A stretch of 64,000 bases of DNA, from the NCBI GenBank assembly GCA_022575985.1, contig JAKSXM010000288.1:4057501-4121500 (forward strand). The letters run 5' to 3'. This document shows positions 1-20,799 of the stretch, in pieces. The notes under the pieces were generated by a model, which saw only the letters and a list, made by a program, of their open reading frames with translations, made no database searches and had not been told where the DNA came from. Position 1 is the first letter of the stretch, and each line of letters opens with the position of its first letter. The position numbers and the translations under genes were made by a program. Origin of the DNA: Anagrus nilaparvatae (taxonomy: Eukaryota; Arthropoda; Insecta; Hymenoptera; Mymaridae).

Positions 1-43
1 ATTATAATGATATTGTTCTTATGATAATACTTTTTTTATCTAG

Positions 44-7978
<7,935 letters not shown>

Positions 7979-10555
7979 GAAATTGAAAAAAAAATTAAAA
8001 AAAAATAAATGGAAAAAATAAAGAAATAATAAAGTGTGACGAATCTCTCTTCATAAATATTTTATTTAAAAAAAATGGACTCAAAATAAATAAATGAAAA
8101 AATGCATAAATATATGTATTTTTTAAAACAGTGTACGTGTATGTGTGTTTATAAAAATTTTATATTTTTTTTATAAATAATATTGTGTTTATCTCTAAAT
8201 AAATTAAAAAAAATATGAATAATATAAGCAAGATAAAAAAAAGTATTAAATTAAAGGAAAAAAAAAATTAAATTTGAGATAGTTTTATTATATTGAATAT
8301 AGTATGTTTTGTATTAACTTAATTTTAAAAATATAGGTGTGATTTTTTTCTTTAAATTAAAATAGATTTTTATATAATAAAATTGTGATTTTAAATAAAA
8401 AATTAATAATCACAGTTTTTTTTTTTAAAGAAAAATATTTAAATAGTATAGATGCTATTACAAAAAGTCGTTTAAAACTAATTATTAAAGCGACTGACCT
8501 AAAATAATACTCCAAAAAATTAAAAAAAAAAATTAATGGACTTTATTTTTTAAGATTATTTTATTATAAGTGCGACTGATGTTTATGAAAGTTTTAAATA
8601 GTGTGTAATTTTTTGTTTTTTTTTTTTTTTAATTAAAAATATTAATAAATTTTATGTACCACCAAGTCAAATCATTTAATCTAATAATAAATATGTATAG
8701 TATCTTTTTTTTACTATTTTTTAATAATTTTTTTTCATTTTTTTTAAAGTTCAAAAAAGTTTTTTTTTAAAAATATTAATTTTTTTTCTTTCTTTTAATT
8801 AATTAACAATCTTTGTCTTCCATAATTCTCATGTTATTATTAATATTTTATACAATATTTTTTATAAAGAGGAAATTAGTCACCTGCTGAATGTGGAAAA
8901 TTATTTTTTTTGAAAATTGGTTTAGAAAAAAATAGATTAATTTATTATGACTCATTTTAAATGTAGTTAAATATAATGATTGATTTATTTTTTTGATCAT
9001 TGTAAGTTACAGTAATGGAAATGGTACCAAAATTTTAAAATTAAAAAATTATGAAAATTTTTACTATTGTTTAACAGATTTTTCCCTCACATCATTCATT
9101 CAAAAAACTGTCAATATATTCCAGAAAAGTTTTATTATTTTTATATTACCCAAATTTGGTGCTAATTTTTTTATTGAGTTACCATGATTATAAAAATAAC
9201 CAAGTTATATTTACATTACGTGGTTCCATGGTTTACACGTGCTTTTGTTTGAAAAAAAACTTCATTCAAATTATCAATTGCACTCGTACCTGCCATTTTA
9301 AACTGAGTTAATGAAAATCTAAATCAGTTCTTAAAAAAACCCACAAATTTCAACAGGTGACTAATTAACCCCTTGAAACAGGTGCGAAAGATATAAAAGT
9401 ATATTTGTACTGAATTGTAATTATATTAACATTAATTTTATATTATAATTTTTTTTTTTATAATTAATTAATTAATTTTTTTTAATATATTATTGTTATT
9501 ATATAAATATGTAACTATATTTTGTAAAATAATTTTATACGTTGGATAATTATATTATAAATTAATTTTAATTTTAATTATAAGTTATTATATTATTATT
9601 AGAGAACAATTTTTTTTGTTTTTAGTAAAATTTTTTTAAAAATTCAGTAAAATTAAGAAAAGTTTAATGAAATTTAGTAATGTTTTAGATTTTTTTTATT
9701 TTTATATAGAAAATCTATTTTAAAGAATTGTTCTCTGGATAAAAATTTTTTATTATTTTTAATTTTGTATAAATGCTTCTCAAAACTATTGTTTTTAATA
9801 ATATTAATAAAATAAAAAAAAAAAAACGTCAACAACTAATAAAAAATAAAAATTATGTTGTTTTATTTTTGTTTATGCCTTTTTTATAATTAACGAAAAA
9901 AAAGTGTTTACTTTTTTATGATGTTTATATTGACTACTAAAATTCTCCAAGATTTTACGTCAACGATTTATGTGGCTGATTCTTACTAAATAATTATGGT
10001 ATTTTAATGATCAATATCTTGATAGCCTATAGCTTCAGGTTGCTAGCTGCGAATTTCCTATAATAATTGGATTGTAACTTTAAATTGTTTCTTTTTTTTT
10101 TAAACTCTTTTAATGAGTTTTTACTAAATAATAAATCGTAATTCTATCACAATTATTGAAATAAAATTTTTATATACAAAATTTTAGGTTGTTTTTCAAC
10201 TGAAATCATTAAATATTTGTGGTACCGATATATTGGGACAATTTTTCATTCGAAAACTATATTCAAAAAAATTTATTGAGTTAGTTTCATTAACAAAAAT
10301 GCTTGAAATTGTCATTCTTAACTTCTTCTATAAAATTGAAAAATTGTTCTTATTCCATTTTAAAAAGAAATAATGATTACAAGATTTCTTAGATTTTTTA
10401 AGCGATGCTAAGTGACTGATGAAAAAAAAATCGAATACTACCAGACAAGGTATCAGATCATAAAAGAAGAATGCCCCAAATGGCTTGTAATATACCTACT
10501 TAATATAATATGTTACCCTGAACCATTAAATTATTGTCATTATTTAAGACTACTC
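7979..10555. other. uif 3' UTR followed by AT-rich intergenic DNA
   Basis: AATAAA-type signals occur within about 250 bases of the stop, for example near 8200. Beyond that the DNA is homopolymer-rich, and I see no credible coding stretch. The only open frame of note (8993-9187) has no recognisable protein character. A small inverted repeat lies at 9601-9738. Confidence 0.5.
9601..9738. repeat. Short inverted-repeat element
   Basis: AGAGAACAATT at 9601 is matched in reverse complement by AATTGTTCTCT ending at about 9738. The interior is AT-rich and non-coding. It could be a small MITE, but no target-site duplication is clear. Confidence 0.35.
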
Positions 10556-11114
10556 GGTTACAGGTAGCTCTTCATTACAAATATTTTGGTACTGCATGTA
10601 TTTTGGCACTACTGCAAGTCATTTAGTCTTTGCAGAAACTCTGTCCACTTTGCTGAGTTAAAAGCATTTTTAATATCAAGGGTAACCAAAAGAGTAATTT
10701 TCCGGGACGAGGAAAAAGTTTCCCTGCTCCTTGTACTGCATTTAAAATGCAAGGCCGTAGCATCTTTACAAAGCCTTTACCTACTGTGTCCAAAAGCCCT
10801 GGAGTCACCAATACCATGGGAGTTATAGATCACTCTTCCCGTTGCTAATTAGGGCCAGTAGAGATACTTTCCATTGTCTGCTGAAGACCTCTGTTCAGAT
10901 GCAGGTATTGTACATCCTAAGCACCAGCGCCAGGCATTCGTGTGCCGCTATTTTTATAATCTTAGCTGGTATGCCGTCTGGGTCAGAAGCGGTCTATGGC
11001 GGCGAACAGTTCATCCTCTGTGAAGTCTGGGATATCGTCTATATTGATTTCATCCTCTTGGTCCAGTCTTATTGGTCGTGTCGGAAACAGAGCATTATCG
11101 ACTCTCTTTGCCTC

Positions 11115-11489
11115 TTATTCGTCCATTAACGTGCCTGCCATGAAGTCCCTCAGCTTTTTTGTAACGATCTTAAAACCCAGTCCCCAAGGGACGTTATGGA
11201 CTTCGATACATAGCTTCCTTTCGCAGCGAATTGCATGCTTTACATTGGCTTCTGCACGGGATTTGGCCCCGTTTGCCCTTCTTCGCTTCTGGTGGGTTTG
11301 TTTGCGGAGCTCCGCAATTTCGAGATTCCACCAGTAAACAAATGAATTTTTTCCATTGAAACTTTTTCGAGGCATGGAATCGCCACAGGCTTTCTTTAAC
11401 AGGGTCATTACTTCGGAAACCAGTTTTTCCGCATCTTCTTTACATCCTACTCGGCGGGGGTTTTCCAGAATTACTCCTTGCCCTATCAT
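11115..11489 (-). pseudogene. Endonuclease-RT linker of non-LTR element, fragment
   Basis: This open stretch of about 124 codons contains VYWWNLEIAELR, an Arg/Ala-rich helix, then VPWGLGFKIVTKKLR. R1/I-like pol proteins show the same order (YWW-D-EI-LR, then DPWG-YK-V) just upstream of the reverse transcriptase fingers. It is a remnant of pol within copy A and is no longer part of an intact ORF. Confidence 0.8.
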
Positions 11490-12113
11490 TAATACTTATA
11501 TAAATCGTTCTTTATTTAATTTGATAAGATTCCAGCCTCTTGGTTTGGGCCTGTAAGCCCCACCAGGGAGAGGTCGTTGAGATTGAATTGCGAACGAGAT
11601 GTACATGTGATCACTAGCCATGAAGGTTTCATTAGAGCCAATTTTGAACCGTTGTGCTCAGGCCTTAAGATGTAAAGGACCCCGAACAAGTATTGTTTCA
11701 GTATTGCCTGGTCTTCTGAAAGTTGTGGTATCACCCACATTCAGCACAACGAGAGCCAACCTCGACCCCATTTCAAGGGTCACCTTCCCTTCTGAATCAG
11801 TAAAGCGCATATATCAACACTCTTAGCTTTAGTCACCTACAATAATTAAGTTATTACCAGCCTCTCTAGCAAAGCCTTCTGTGTCATGTTACTTTAATCA
11901 TTCTAGCCCAAAAAGTTGCTTAGTTCTTTGCCTTTAAATTTTGCGGCTTTGCAGAGGAAGCATTGTAGATTATCTTTACTCCACATTTAAAGCATGCTCC
12001 TATTCATTTACCTGCTATATGTCAATATCCTAAACACTTAAAACATCTGAGCGGGGTTGCCTATAGTCTTACTCTTTAATTACCAAGGCCCAGCTGAATG
12101 CTACCTTTCTTAG

Positions 12114-12416
12114 TCAGTTTAAAAGCGGCCTTTTCATCCATTTCAACCGTGGCTGACCTTTGTTCCCGATGGTTAAGTTGGGATAGTCGCACTTTGACAG
12201 GGGCACCTTCAATGTGGCACTCAAGGCTGCCTCTATTTCCTCTGTCGAAGTAAGACAGTGGACGTCTCTTATCTTAAGAGTTTGCCGTGATGTCAGGAAT
12301 GACACTTTTATCTTTTCTCCCATTGTTGCCTTAACTGCTTTGAAAATGGTTGTTTGCCCTATTTCTTTTTCTTTCATTTCAATCAGTACGTTATCGACTT
12401 GAGTCTCTTGTACCAC
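12114..12416 (-). pseudogene. ORF1 (gag-like) fragment of non-LTR copy A
   Basis: About 100 codons match the ORF1 segment of copy B in order and wording. Shared stretches are NVLIEM, FKAV/FEAV, ATMGE/ATIGE and CLTSTEEIEAAL/CLTTKEEVEVAL, followed by a GN--Q-R--W segment. This is the region just before the CCHC zinc knuckles in R1-type ORF1. Upstream pieces at about 12430-12600 are lysine-rich but frame-broken. It would have encoded an RNA-binding nucleocapsid-like protein. Confidence 0.7.
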
Positions 12417-13699
12417 GCTCCTCTTGGCTTCCGTGGCCTCTCCGTAAAACTTTTTATTTTACTTGTTTGAGGACATCCGCATAAGCCCTCCGTCAATTTT
12501 ATCGTAACTGCCTGTAGCTTTGGGAATCTTCTTTTTGCCTTCGGCATACTCATCCCAAGGTACGTTTTCTTCTTCCATTTTTTAGTTTCATCTTGCTTTC
12601 TCTCTTTCTTTTTCCTTTTTTTCCTCCTATTCTTTTATGGCCAGTGTTGGAAGCTTTCATTGTCTCCAGGGGGCGTAATAGGAGTTGGCTTTCAACTTTG
12701 TTATACATTTCTCTTGAACAATCTAATGCCGTTTTGGACGACCATTGACATATTCAACTGTTTCTTAAATTGTTTATCCATTTCCCCATCTTTTCGATTG
12801 TATTGAAACACAATTCAGTTTTAAAATGTTTTTAGCAATTCAGGTGTTGACAAAAGTCCTCTGTATTTTATCATCATTTGGACTCTCGTCAGTAGCATGC
12901 TCAAGCACAATTTCGCAATCAATAGATTAATCGAGACACTTGACTGTTCTCATTTAGGCTTTTATTTTTATATAAATAAGAAATTTTAAATGCATACAAA
13001 AATTCGTCACTCTATGTGCAACGGCCTGAATCGACCCCTTATATTTCGGGCAGCTAACAAGCAGACTGGTTGTATCACAGAAGATATTGCTGACGGCATA
13101 TACTTGCACCACCTTGCTCCTCCCATTCGAATAAAAGCTTAATTCGCTTTGGAAATTTAGAGTCCTCCAGCAGCTTCGGTACTAGTACATACTGGCAACA
13201 TCGCCAAATCGTTAATGATGGGCTCCGGCTACAAAGATCCTCATCCCCGTATTGCGTCAGCAGAGGCCAAAGATAGTTCAGGTTGTTCGACACATTGCCA
13301 GACAGCTCTCTTCCTTATCCAGGATTCTCTTTTGGCATTCATGGGTCGCGTCGCACGGCATACTTTCCATACGGCCTTATGTGATAAAATACATTTCCCG
13401 CATGTGCATATAGACAGATGGCGAAGGACTTTAGAGATTCCTTTAACACAGCTAGGGTGCCTTGACTTTGCGCACACATTCGGGAAGGTTGAGGCCTTAC
13501 TGGCCCTGAGACTTACCTTAACACATGACTAAACCAGAAAATATTAAACTCGAGTCATGGTTTAGCGGGACTCGTAATTACATAGAATCGGATGCCTCTC
13601 TGTGCTCAAGGTGGAATTCTCCCATGCAAAAGCCAATACTTCAGGCCTAAGGCAACCTCGTATGTGGCTTAAATCGCTCTTAAATTTGGAAAAAACCTT

Positions 13700-13880
13700 G
13701 GAACTTACCCAGTTTATAGGGCAGCTTCAGTTATTCCAGAAAACTATAAGCAGTCTGCGGCATACTTAATAAGAAAGCATGGGTTAGATCATAAAGCGTG
13801 CCCCCTCAGAGAAATGCAAGACTTGGGACCCGATTTATAGGGCAGCCTCAGTTGTTTCAGAAAGCTATGTCCAGTATTCT
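13700..13880. repeat. Two tandem repeat units at the 5' side of copy A
   Basis: Two units about 115 bp apart share TTTATAGGGCAGC followed by CAGTT, then a CAGAAA-CTAT segment (13718-13765 and 13838-13880). Short tandem units of this kind are common in the 5' UTRs of non-LTR elements, where they can act as promoter units. That role is inferred here from position only. Confidence 0.45.
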
Positions 13881-14192
13881 TTGATTCAATATCCATCTTA
13901 AAAGGTGGCTTTCCCTTCACCTTCCTCTTACGTTCCTCAATATTTCTTAATATTAAGCAGACTTTACACTACTTCTGTATCAAAAAGAATATCCTAATCT
14001 TAAAAAATATTAGATTCTAAAGATAAAAGTATTGTTCATACCATTACCAAATCATAAAAAAGCAATGAATAAAGATTTTTATTATAACTCCATAAAAATA
14101 TTTAACATTATGCCAAAAAAATTAAAAAAACATGATTTCACTAACTACACAGCTACACAAAAAATAAAAAGTATTCTGATCCTAGAACTAAA

Positions 14193-15026
14193 CCTACCTG
14201 TAGGTAAGTTTTTCGATGTCCTTAAAACGAATCTGAAGTCAGAATTTACACTACACCATCAGATTTTGCCCCAGCTACCCCATACATCCTCTAAACCGAC
14301 CCAGAAGGCAAATATTTTTCTTTGTCCAAACTTTAAAAATAGAACTATGCAAAATACGTTTTTTGAGATACTAAAAACGAATCTGAAGTCAGAATTTACC
14401 TATCACCCTTAGTTTTTGCTCCAGCTACCCCAATCGACCTCTAAACTGACCCAGAGGATGAATATTTTATTTTTTACAAAAGTCAAAAATAAAAATACCT
14501 TATTTATACGTATTTTGATGTTATAAAACCGATTTTGAAGTCAAAATTTATTCATCACTCTTAGTTTTTACCTCACCTACCCCAGCCACCATCTAAACTG
14601 TCCCAGAGGGCGAATATTTTACTTTGTGCAAAAGTTAAAAATAGAACTATTTGAGTTACGTTTTTTGATGCACTAAAACCGAACTAGAAGTCAGAATTTT
14701 CCCATCAACCTTAGATTTTGCCCCAGCTACGTAAACCACCCTCTAAACCGGCCCAGAAAGCGAATATTTTACTTTGCAAAAGTGAAAAATAAAAGAATTA
14801 AATTACATTTTTTGTGCTCCTAAAACCGAATCTGAAGTCAGAAATTACCATAAACCCTTAAATTTTGCCCAAACTTAACTGTATAACTTTTGCAGGAAGT
14901 AAAATATTCGTCCTTTTGGGTCAGTTTAGAGGGTGGCTGGGGTAGCTGGGGCAAAATATGAGGGTGTAGGGTAAATTCTGACTTCAGATTCGTTTATATG
15001 ACATCGAAAAACTTACCTGCAGGTAT
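14193..15026. mobile_element. Inverted-repeat element carrying a 150-bp tandem array
   Basis: Five direct units start near 14221, 14371, 14523, 14673 and 14820 (period about 150 bp). Each carries CTGAAGTCAGAATT, a CCCCAGCTACCCC-like block and an ACTTTGTGCAAAAG-like end. A sixth copy (about 14880-15026) is inverted and ends in the complement of the left end (ACCTGTAGGTAAGTTTTTCG). The whole therefore behaves as an element with terminal inverted repeats of about 140 bp. It has no plausible ORF and is probably a non-autonomous DNA element. Confidence 0.7.
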
Positions 15027-15253
15027 GAAACATTTTTTAATTTTTTAATTTTTGAAGCTAACTCGATTTTGCTTAATTTTGGGCTAGTTTAGCAATAATT
15101 TGTTTACAACAATTCATCTGCCATTTTTAGGTCAAAATCGACTCTGGATTCGACAGATAGTATACCTTTTTTTATCCAAAGATCTAAAAAAAGTGGGTTG
15201 CCAGATACATTGATGGCAGTATATTAGTGTAAATAATATTTAAAATTATTTAC

Positions 15254-15796
15254 ACGGAGAGGTGTGACATTCACGAAATACGTAACGTCAATTTGTATTT
15301 TATTGATTGGAATCAGTTTATTATGTTGAAAAAACATTCCTGATAACCTCAGTTTGGCTGAATGTTATTATGCGAAAAGTATCTTTGAAAATTAGACTTA
15401 CGAAATTTTTTAAGGCATATAAAATCATTTTCATCAAAATTTGCGACTTTGGCAAAAATTTTAAAATTGGTCGGTCAAAAATGGACATCCGCTTTATTGA
15501 CTATAACGGTAAAAAGTTAGTGATACAAAATGACGGTTTACGGGGCTTGAAAGTTGATACTTACACCAAAAAGACCAACCAGAAGTATTTCAGTTAACTT
15601 GCGAGAATGTAGCCTTATATTAAAGATTACCAATCAGTTATCAATAAATCCTGTTTTATAACATTGAGCCCTACATTCCTGGTCCCAGAAGGCCCATTCA
15701 GCAAAACTAAGAATATCGGGAATATATTTTCAACATAATAAACTGATTCCAATCAATACAATACAAATTCGCGTTTCGAATGTCGTAACCTCTTCT
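15254..15796. mobile_element. MITE-like element with ~65-bp terminal inverted repeats
   Basis: The left end (GGAGAGGTGTGACATTC, then GATTGGAATCAGTTTATTATG up to about 15325) is mirrored at 15726-15796. The 290-bp open frame inside (15307-15597) begins within the inverted repeat and shows no known domain, so I treat it as chance. No target-site duplication is certain. Confidence 0.65.
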
Positions 15797-16620
15797 TGTT
15801 AGTAAAATTGCATTGCATTAAATTTGCTCTAATTTCAAGATAAACAGTGTTATAATAAAAAAAATACATATTTTGTTTTATTACACTTTACTTTTTAAAC
15901 ATTCATATTTTTTATCAGATATTTTTCTACTAAAAATTAAGTAATAACAAAAAAAAAAGATTTTCAGAAGTTAGCAGAATTTAAGCCTGCAACAAGACTT
16001 AAATTATAATTATTTAAAAATATGTATAAATATTTGAAATTTTTTAAAGACTAAATTTTAAATTTTATTCATTCTAAATTTAAATTTTTACATAGTTTAG
16101 ACAATAGACATATATAATATATGTCTATGGTTTAGACACATAATAAATAGATACAAACTTATCGCCAGATACAAACTTATTTTAAAATCTATATATCTTT
16201 TATTAGGCTCCTAATATGTTAATTTTCGGCAACGAGATGGGCATAAAAGCTAAAATTCATAAATTTGTAATAAAGTTTCATTATACTATATAGTATATAA
16301 CTTTTAATAACATTTAAATTTTTAAATTATATCAAAGTTATGTTTTGAAAACCATAAAAAGCTATTGAGATTTTAGCAAAAAATGTTATTAAGTTGTTCA
16401 TTAATAAAAACACGTTATAAGAATAAAAATTTTTAATTTTGCCTAACTTAAATTTGTGTTGAATTGAAGCTGCAAGAAGTTTCATGACCATAATAATTCT
16501 TTTAATAAAGTTAAAAAAATTTTTAATTTTATAACGTTCAGTAGCCGCATAACTAAGTGCTTGAAGGTTAAGTAGATAAATCGCTATTATGTCAGACATA
16601 AAATATTTTATTGTCTTTTA
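15797..16620. other. AT-rich intergenic DNA
   Basis: It contains homopolymer runs and a short palindromic ATATGTCTATGG/CCATAGACATAT-type patch near 16105-16135. No coding signal is seen. Confidence 0.5.
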
Positions 16621-16624
16621 ACAT

Positions 16625-16960
16625 GGAATATGTTTTTAGGGAGGGGGTACCTCAAGAATTGGAAAATTAAGAGGGGGGATCATACATATTTGTGCGATTT
16701 AAGGGAGAGGGGTCAAATGGGACTAAGGGAGCATTCAGACGAGAAAAAATTTTAACCCCCACCTCCAAAATTTACTCCCACTTTTTATTATTAAGCATGC
16801 AAGATTGGAACGAGAGGGGGTAAATATCGAAGGTGGGGGTTACAAATTTTTTCTCGTGTGAATGCTCCCTAATAATAAATTCAATTTTGGGATTTAGAAT
16901 TATTCAGGTTTAGGGACTTAGATCATTTTTGACTATGAGGAAAAGCGTTTCCTCTTTTTC
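16625..16960. repeat. Interspersed repeat with G-rich head, copy 1 (interrupted by a MITE)
   Basis: G-rich segments (AGGGAGGGGGTACC, AGAGGGGGGATC, GGGAGAGGGGTCAAATGGG), then TTTAGGGACTTAGA, recur at 21870-22000 as a second diverged copy. Here the repeat is split by the 143-bp element at 16727-16869. No coding capacity is visible. Confidence 0.5.
16727..16869. mobile_element. 143-bp MITE with TAA target-site duplication (PIF/Harbinger-like)
   Basis: The terminal inverted repeats begin GGGAGCATTCAGACGAGAAA and run about 37 bp. TAA flanks the element on both sides (16724-16726 and 16870-16872). Three-base TWA duplications with GG(G/C)-starting ends are typical of PIF/Harbinger elements. It has no coding capacity and must have been moved by a transposase encoded elsewhere. 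Confidence 0.75.
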
Positions 16961-18330
16961 AGTAAATTCTACAATAGTCACAGTTAAAAATTAAACATTT
17001 AGGGTTTCAGAGGGACAATTTAGATAAATAAAGGATATACAAAATAACAACAAGAATAGTCAAAATCCATAGTTAGTGAGAAGGTTTATGCAGGTGTCGC
17101 AAAAAGGTCATATGCTTTAAGAAAAAAAATTCTACATTTATGGGGGGCAAAATCAGCAATTTTTGAAAAAAATTTGAACTGGCAAATTTTTTTTTTTGAT
17201 TTCGATTTTTATTTATTATTATTTTAATAATAATAAATAAAAATATTTTAAATATTCAATATTTTATTGAAATTCTTGAAAAGTGAATAAGAAGTAGTTA
17301 AAAAATAAATTTTTACCCAAAATTAGAAAAAACGCGGATAATCAGTCGAATTTTGACCGCAATAATTATGCCTAAAATCTTTTTCAAGTAGAGCATAATA
17401 AATTTTCTTAAATTTTCATCAAAATTTGACAATTTTTTAGGTGTGTGTTAAAAATTAATTTAATCCTTCCACTTTTTTCATCCATAACAAATTAATATTT
17501 AATTTCATATAGTAAAAAAAAGTACTAACATAAAAAATGTAAACTGTTATATCTTTTGAGCAAATTTTATAAATTTCTATGTAACCGAATGAAGAATAAA
17601 TAGTTAACTGCAATGATAATAAAAAATCTATAAAACCATCTAGTGCTAAAACAGAATTATGCACAGTACCTTAATTTAAAATTGCATTTATTTTTGAATA
17701 TTACAAGCTCTTTTTAAAATTCAGAAATTATTTAATAATTTATTGTTCAAGTTTAACAAACAATTCAATTAGCTGCAAATTCAATTTTCCGTATTAAATC
17801 AAAAAAAAAAAAAAATCTTAATTTAAAATAAAAATTATATAACATATTTATACGTATGCACATCATTTTATAAAAACGCTTACGTAATAATAAAAAAATG
17901 TTTTTCATTTCCTTTAAAAGCTGACCTGCTGTAGTAGACACAATAAATAATATAATAGCTTTTAAAATTTTTTCATGTATAATAAAAAAATATTCAACAA
18001 GTTAGAACCTGCAAAAAATTTTTTCTCCTCTATTATTTAGCTACTATATAGAATTAGGGAGGGTAGCTAGAATAGAAATTCATATTATAACTAACACATT
18101 CAAATAAGTATAATAAGCTTTTAAAAAAGCTTTCTTATTGGTTCCCAATGACGTAGTTTTTTGCTTCGTTCAATAATTTACCCTTTCTCCTTTATTTATT
18201 TTACAAAATATCGCGCACATACAATAAAAAATATAAATGCATGTGCGAATATATGATCAATGATTACGTTTGTATAAGTTTACCATGTGATATTATACAT
18301 GCATTAAAATTTTTTAAATGAGTGTGAGAG
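16961..18330. other. AT-rich intergenic DNA upstream of the bZIP gene
   Basis: No ORF with protein character is present (17455-17664 minus is low-complexity). The proximal part (18170-18330) may hold promoter elements of the gene that follows. Confidence 0.5.
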
Positions 18331-18339
18331 AGATAAAAA

Positions 18340-18395
18340 TATAAAAGATACGACGAATAATAAAGTTAAACGTTCCGTCACCGGTCGTCAGTTGA
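18340..18395 (+). promoter_or_regulatory. Candidate core promoter of the bZIP gene
   Basis: TATAAAAG is at 18340-18347. TCAGTT, which fits the insect initiator, centres on A18390. It marks the start of a locally GC-richer segment (CCGTCACCGGTCGTCAGTTGA). The TATA-to-initiator distance of about 50 bases is too long for one classical unit, so the true start may be nearer 18370-18380. Confidence 0.35.
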
Positions 18396-18841
18396 CGCCG
18401 ATTCACCGAAGTGTTTGTGTTTCGTCGTTCATATACTGCAGCTAATATTTAATAATTATTAAACAAATTATTTATTTAATTTAAATATACATACCTCATA
18501 AAAAGCATAATAATCAAGATTTGAAATAAACTACAGAAGAAGAGACACAACAAGTGTTACAAAGAGCGACAACAATTTTTTGAAGTTTTTTATTATAAAA
18601 ATTAATTGTTGTGCCGGCTTTTTTTGCGTGTTTGCACGTGCATTCTATTTATTATTATTAATACAGTGCATATTATAAATAAATAATTAGTAAACAACTT
18701 GAAGAAATTAATCAATTAAATCTTTATTGATTTATCATATATTTAAAAGATAATCACGAATTCGAGGAAGTGCAGCGAAAAGAATTCGCGACTCCAGTTA
18801 TTTGTTGGAATTAAAGGCCAACTGAAATAAGTTTGAGGAGG
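18380..18841 (+). other. 5' leader exon 1 of the bZIP gene (non-coding)
   Basis: The exon ends at a GTTAGT donor (18842). The roughly 460 bases contain no ATG at all despite the AT-rich composition, as expected of a selected transcript leader. The only reading in the bZIP frame is closed by TAA near the 3' end, so this exon does not code for the main protein. The 5' boundary is approximate. Confidence 0.55.
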
Positions 18842-19027
18842 GTTAGTATCAATTTTAATTAATTAATTAATTATGTGTTTTTCATTCGTCACAAAATAAT
18901 TGAAAATTTTATTTTTGGTAAAAATTTTTTAAACTTATGATTCGTACTCATTACGTAACGTTTAATGTCAATTTTAACGACCGATAAAAAAAATCAAATT
19001 ATCTTTTTCTTCATCAGGAAAAAAATG

Positions 19028-19065
<38 letters not shown>

Positions 19066-20760
19066 TATTTTAAAAAAATTTTACGTTACTACGTATGCAT
19101 GGAAATGTTTATAAAATTTTAAATACAGAAAAATAGAAGAACCAATGGAACACAAGAAACAGGCGGAAAAAAATAAAAAGTATGGAAATACCCGTGTACC
19201 AAAACGTTAAAATAACGAAATTTACACGCGCGCGAAAAAATATAATGTTAAAAAAAACTTTTTATTTAGCATATTTATTAATAAATAAATACATGATAAT
19301 AAAAATTGAGAAGGGTAAAAATAATCTAAATTAAACAGTTTTGGTAAATAAAATATTAAATCGCAAATAAATTAAAAAAATATGGACCAATGAACATAAT
19401 ATTTGATGATATTGGAGAATTATGGCGCCTGTTTTATTTTATAATTTTTATTTAAACTTTTTTTCCAAGAATTCATATTAAAACATTTATTTCTTTTTTT
19501 TTTATTATATTTATTATTCATCATGATTATAAACAAATTTTTAAATAAATTATTATTTCGATTCTTTGAATTTTATTTTATTTTATTTTACAGCGCTTTA
19601 TACATTTTATTTATATTATACGTTTGAGTGTATAATATTTTCATTCATAATATTAAAAGTCATTGTTATATAACAATATTTGCGTCTTAATTCATAGATT
19701 CTGCTGGGTATGTAGGAGTGGGGGTGAAGAGGGTGAAAACAACCCTATATTAAATATTATATTTTTTTAAAACTTGAAATGTATATTGATTTTTTAAGTG
19801 TATTTTCCAAAAAACATTAAATTATTTCTAATTTATAACTTCGAATATAAGAAAAATTATTTTCTGACGTAACAGATGAAGTAAAAAGCTCTTCAGCTAC
19901 GTAGTATGTATTAAAGTTCAAACTTCAAAATCATTTTCCTTATACATAGGTATAATACGTTACGTAAAATATAAAACGCGCATGCGCGTAATAAAATACA
20001 TCGCAATCTTGAAAAAGTATATTTAATTTGATTTATTTTAATTGTTTTTTTTTAATATATTATTACACTTTTCATTTTTAATTTTAATATTAAATAAAGC
20101 TTTTATTTTTAATATAAAATGAAAATTTTATTTTAAATTTTTGTTTTTTTAAATAAAGTTTATCAAAATAACATAAATTATGTACCAAAGGAAAAGTATA
20201 CACATGTATAAAATTATTGAATTTTTGTAAAAATCGAATTTTGTGACCTTTTATACTTCAGAATTATTAATACATACCGGTATACACTGAATAAATCTAG
20301 TATTATAAATCAAAATTGTTTGAATTAAAAAAAATAAATTTTAATTTTTTAAATATTTTTTAGTAAATAAGTATTATTTATTTTATTAATTTTTTTAAAT
20401 GAAGACTAGTATAAAGTAATGCGATGTAGAAAATATGTGTAAAGTAAATAAAATTATTGATTTTTAATTACATAGTGTATGCAGGAAATCTTGTAAAAAA
20501 TATAACAATTAAAATACTATTAAACATGCAAAATAATAATCAATACTACTTTTAATTTTGAAAAAAAAATTATGATTATTTCGATAAAATAAAAATTATT
20601 TTAGCATTCGTATTTAAAGTAATCATTTACAATACTTATGAAAAATATTTTTTATTTTTTAGATATTAATTCAATTTGTGATTAGATATTATCTCATAAT
20701 TTTATAATTACATAACTTTTTCAAGAATCAAATTTAACTTCTAATCATTAAAAACTTTTT
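18842..20760 (+). other. Intron 1 of the bZIP gene, proximal part
   Basis: AT-rich intronic DNA with an (ATT)n microsatellite at 19027-19070. No coding signal is seen. Conserved enhancers cannot be judged from one genome. Confidence 0.5.
19027..19070. repeat. (ATT)n microsatellite
   Basis: About 14 ATT units, interrupted once by an ACT. Confidence 0.9.
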
Positions 20761-20799
20761 TGTGATAAAATTTCAATTGAAAAGGCTAGTGTACGAGTT

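Larger units (their letters stand above)
10556..13960 (-). mobile_element. Degenerate R1/I-type non-LTR retrotransposon, copy A
   Basis: Read on the minus strand, pieces appear in the order expected of an R1/I-clade element. A 5' region is at about 13000-13960. An ORF1 segment is at 12114-12416. The C-terminal part of the APE endonuclease (11590-11830) contains a VLNVGDTTTFRR-type motif and a later ASDHMYISF. The endonuclease-RT linker is at 11115-11489. The start of the reverse transcriptase, with a motif-A-like LDIKNAF, lies near 10680. The element stops near 10556, so the rest of RT and the 3' UTR are missing. Frameshifts and stops break every part. It is richer in GC than its surroundings. 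The ORF1 and endonuclease pieces resemble copy B at 37962-42822. Confidence 0.8.

Noticed and set aside
15307..15597. 96-codon open frame
   Set aside because: It starts inside the terminal inverted repeat of a MITE-like element and shows no family motif.
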